A stretch of DNA of 7,476 bases from Azoarcus sp. (lineage in GTDB: Bacteria; Pseudomonadota; Gammaproteobacteria; Burkholderiales; Rhodocyclaceae), in the NCBI GenBank assembly GCA_031259795.1, contig JAIRLA010000292.1, positions 1-7,476 on the forward strand, read 5' to 3'. The position numbers and the translations under genes are program-made. Below, piece by piece: positions 6,448-7,476 of this stretch (its first letter is position 1; each line of letters begins with the position of its first letter). The notes under the pieces were generated by a model. It was given only the letters and a program-made list of their open reading frames with translations, searched no databases and had not been told where the DNA came from.

Positions 6448-7476
6448 ATGACGCTACATCCCACCCGTTTCGACGTCATCGTCGTTGGCGGCGGCCATGC
6501 CGGCGCCGAAGCCGCGCTGGCAGCCGCGCGCATGGGCTGCCGCACGCTGCTGCTGACCCACAACTTCGAGACGCTGGGCGCGATGAGCTGCAACCCCTCG
6601 ATCGGCGGCATTGGCAAAGGGCATCTGGTCAAGGAAGTCGACGCGCTCGGCGGCGCGATGGCGATGGCGGCGGACGAAGCGGGCATCCAGTTCCGCATCC
6701 TCAATGCTTCCAAAGGGCCGGCGGTGCGGGCGACGCGGGCGCAGGCCGACCGCGCGCTTTACCGCGCCGCCATCCGGCAGCGGCTGGAAAACCAGCCCAA
6801 TCTGTGGCTTTTCCAGCAGGCGGTCGACGATCTCATCGTGGAAGGCGGGCGCGTGGCGGGCGTCGTCACCCAGATCGGCCTGCGCTTTGCGGCGCGCGCG
6901 GTCGTGCTCGCTACCGGCACCTTTCTCAATGGCCTGATCCACGTCGGCTTGGCGCATTACCCGGCGGGGCGCGCGGGCGACCCGCCCGCCATCCGGCTCG
7001 GCGAGCGGCTCAAAGAACTCGGGTTGCCGCAAGGCCGCCTCAAGACCGGCACGCCGCCCCGGCTCGACGCGCGCAGCATCGACTTCCCGGTAATGACGGT
7101 GCAACCCGGCGATACGCCAACGCCCGTCTTCAGCTTCCTGGGGCGGCCCGAACAACACCCGGCGCAACGTCCCTGCTGGGTGACGCAGACTAATCCCCGC
7201 ACCCACGACATCATCCGTGCCGGACTCGACCGCTCGCCGATGTATACCGGCGTGATAGAAGGCGCGGGGCCGCGCTATTGCCCTTCCATCGAGGACAAAA
7301 TCCACCGCTTCGCCGGGCGCGACAGCCATCACGTGTTCCTGGAGCCGGAAGGGCTGTCGACGCATGAAATCTATCCGAACGGGATTTCCACCTCGCTGCC
7401 ATACGATGTGCAGCGCGATTTCGTCCATTCCATCGCGGGGTTGGAAAACGCGCACATCCTGCGGCCCGGCTACGCC
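6448..7476 (+). CDS. mnmG: tRNA uridine-5-carboxymethylaminomethyl modification enzyme MnmG (GidA), 5' part
   Basis: With MnmE, this FAD protein installs the cmnm5/nm5 group on wobble U34 of certain tRNAs. The first 343 codons are present and open; the family has about 630 residues, so the gene runs off the right edge. Visible: the FAD-binding [12 protein letters not shown] (12-23), [19 protein letters not shown] (47-65) with Cys48, [14 protein letters not shown] (89-102), LATGTFLNG (154-162), [12 protein letters not shown] (196-207), YCPSIEDKI (277-285) with Cys278, and [12 protein letters not shown] (307-318). Cys48 and Cys278 correspond to the functionally important Cys47 and Cys277 of E. 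coli, and both are intact. The ATG at 6448 gives the family N-terminus; no Shine-Dalgarno is evident. In many bacteria rsmG (gidB) and parA/parB follow, which lies beyond this window. Confidence 0.96.
   Translation, partial: MTLHPTRFDVIVVGGGHAGAEAALAAARMGCRTLLLTHNFETLGAMSCNPSIGGIGKGHLVKEVDALGGAMAMAADEAGIQFRILNASKGPAVRATRAQADRALYRAAIRQRLENQPNLWLFQQAVDDLIVEGGRVAGVVTQIGLRFAARAVVLATGTFLNGLIHVGLAHYPAGRAGDPPAIRLGERLKELGLPQGRLKTGTPPRLDARSIDFPVMTVQPGDTPTPVFSFLGRPEQHPAQRPCWVTQTNPRTHDIIRAGLDRSPMYTGVIEGAGPRYCPSIEDKIHRFAGRDSHHVFLEPEGLSTHEIYPNGISTSLPYDVQRDFVHSIAGLENAHILRPGYA

Noticed and set aside
6454..7455. A 333-codon minus-strand frame opposite mnmG
   Set aside because: The + strand encodes MnmG with its FAD site and both key cysteines, so the opposite frame is a shadow.

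Overview
The window looks like chromosomal core DNA from a GC-rich (roughly 65% by eye) betaproteobacterium. A Rhodocyclales- or Nitrosomonadales-type organism is plausible, but the window alone does not settle the order. The main reasons are the block rlmE-ftsH-folP-glmM with yhbY divergent from it (familiar from gamma- and betaproteobacteria), a UbiK/YqiC-type protein, and the close fit of the proteins to E. coli orthologues. I see no transposase, integrase, tRNA, rRNA, phage gene or complete CRISPR array.

Layout. 1-233 has no gene. It holds a strong palindrome and a REP-like element, then the region upstream of ubiK (234-509, +), which encodes a small ubiquinone-biosynthesis accessory factor. 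ubiK converges on glmM. The gap between them carries two hairpins without T-tracts and a solitary sequence resembling a type I-C CRISPR repeat, which runs into the last codons of glmM. Then come four leftward genes, in transcription order: rlmE (5701-5081, 23S rRNA 2'-O-methyltransferase), ftsH (4934-3027, membrane AAA+ protease), folP (2896-2066, dihydropteroate synthase) and glmM (1993-620, phosphoglucosamine mutase). ftsH has its own sigma70-like promoter inside the rlmE-ftsH gap. A clear intrinsic terminator separates ftsH from folP. yhbY (5747-6178, +), a ribosome-assembly protein, is divergent from rlmE and carries a long basic tail. 6179-6447 has no gene. The start of mnmG (6448 to the window edge, +), a tRNA wobble-uridine modification enzyme, closes the window.

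Functional theme. Most of the genes are growth-linked housekeeping functions: ribosome maturation (RlmE, YhbY), tRNA modification (MnmG), membrane protein quality control (FtsH), folate synthesis (FolP), UDP-GlcNAc supply for the envelope (GlmM) and respiratory quinone synthesis (UbiK). Three of the promoters (ftsH, yhbY, mnmG) share a TAGAAT -10 hexamer followed 2-4 bases later by GCCCT, which may reflect common growth-rate or stringent control.

I did not find a convincing new multigene system. The items most worth a second look are the orphan CRISPR-like repeat fused to the glmM 3' end, the shared promoter architecture, the ftsH-folP terminator with its leader hairpin, and the basic tail on YhbY.
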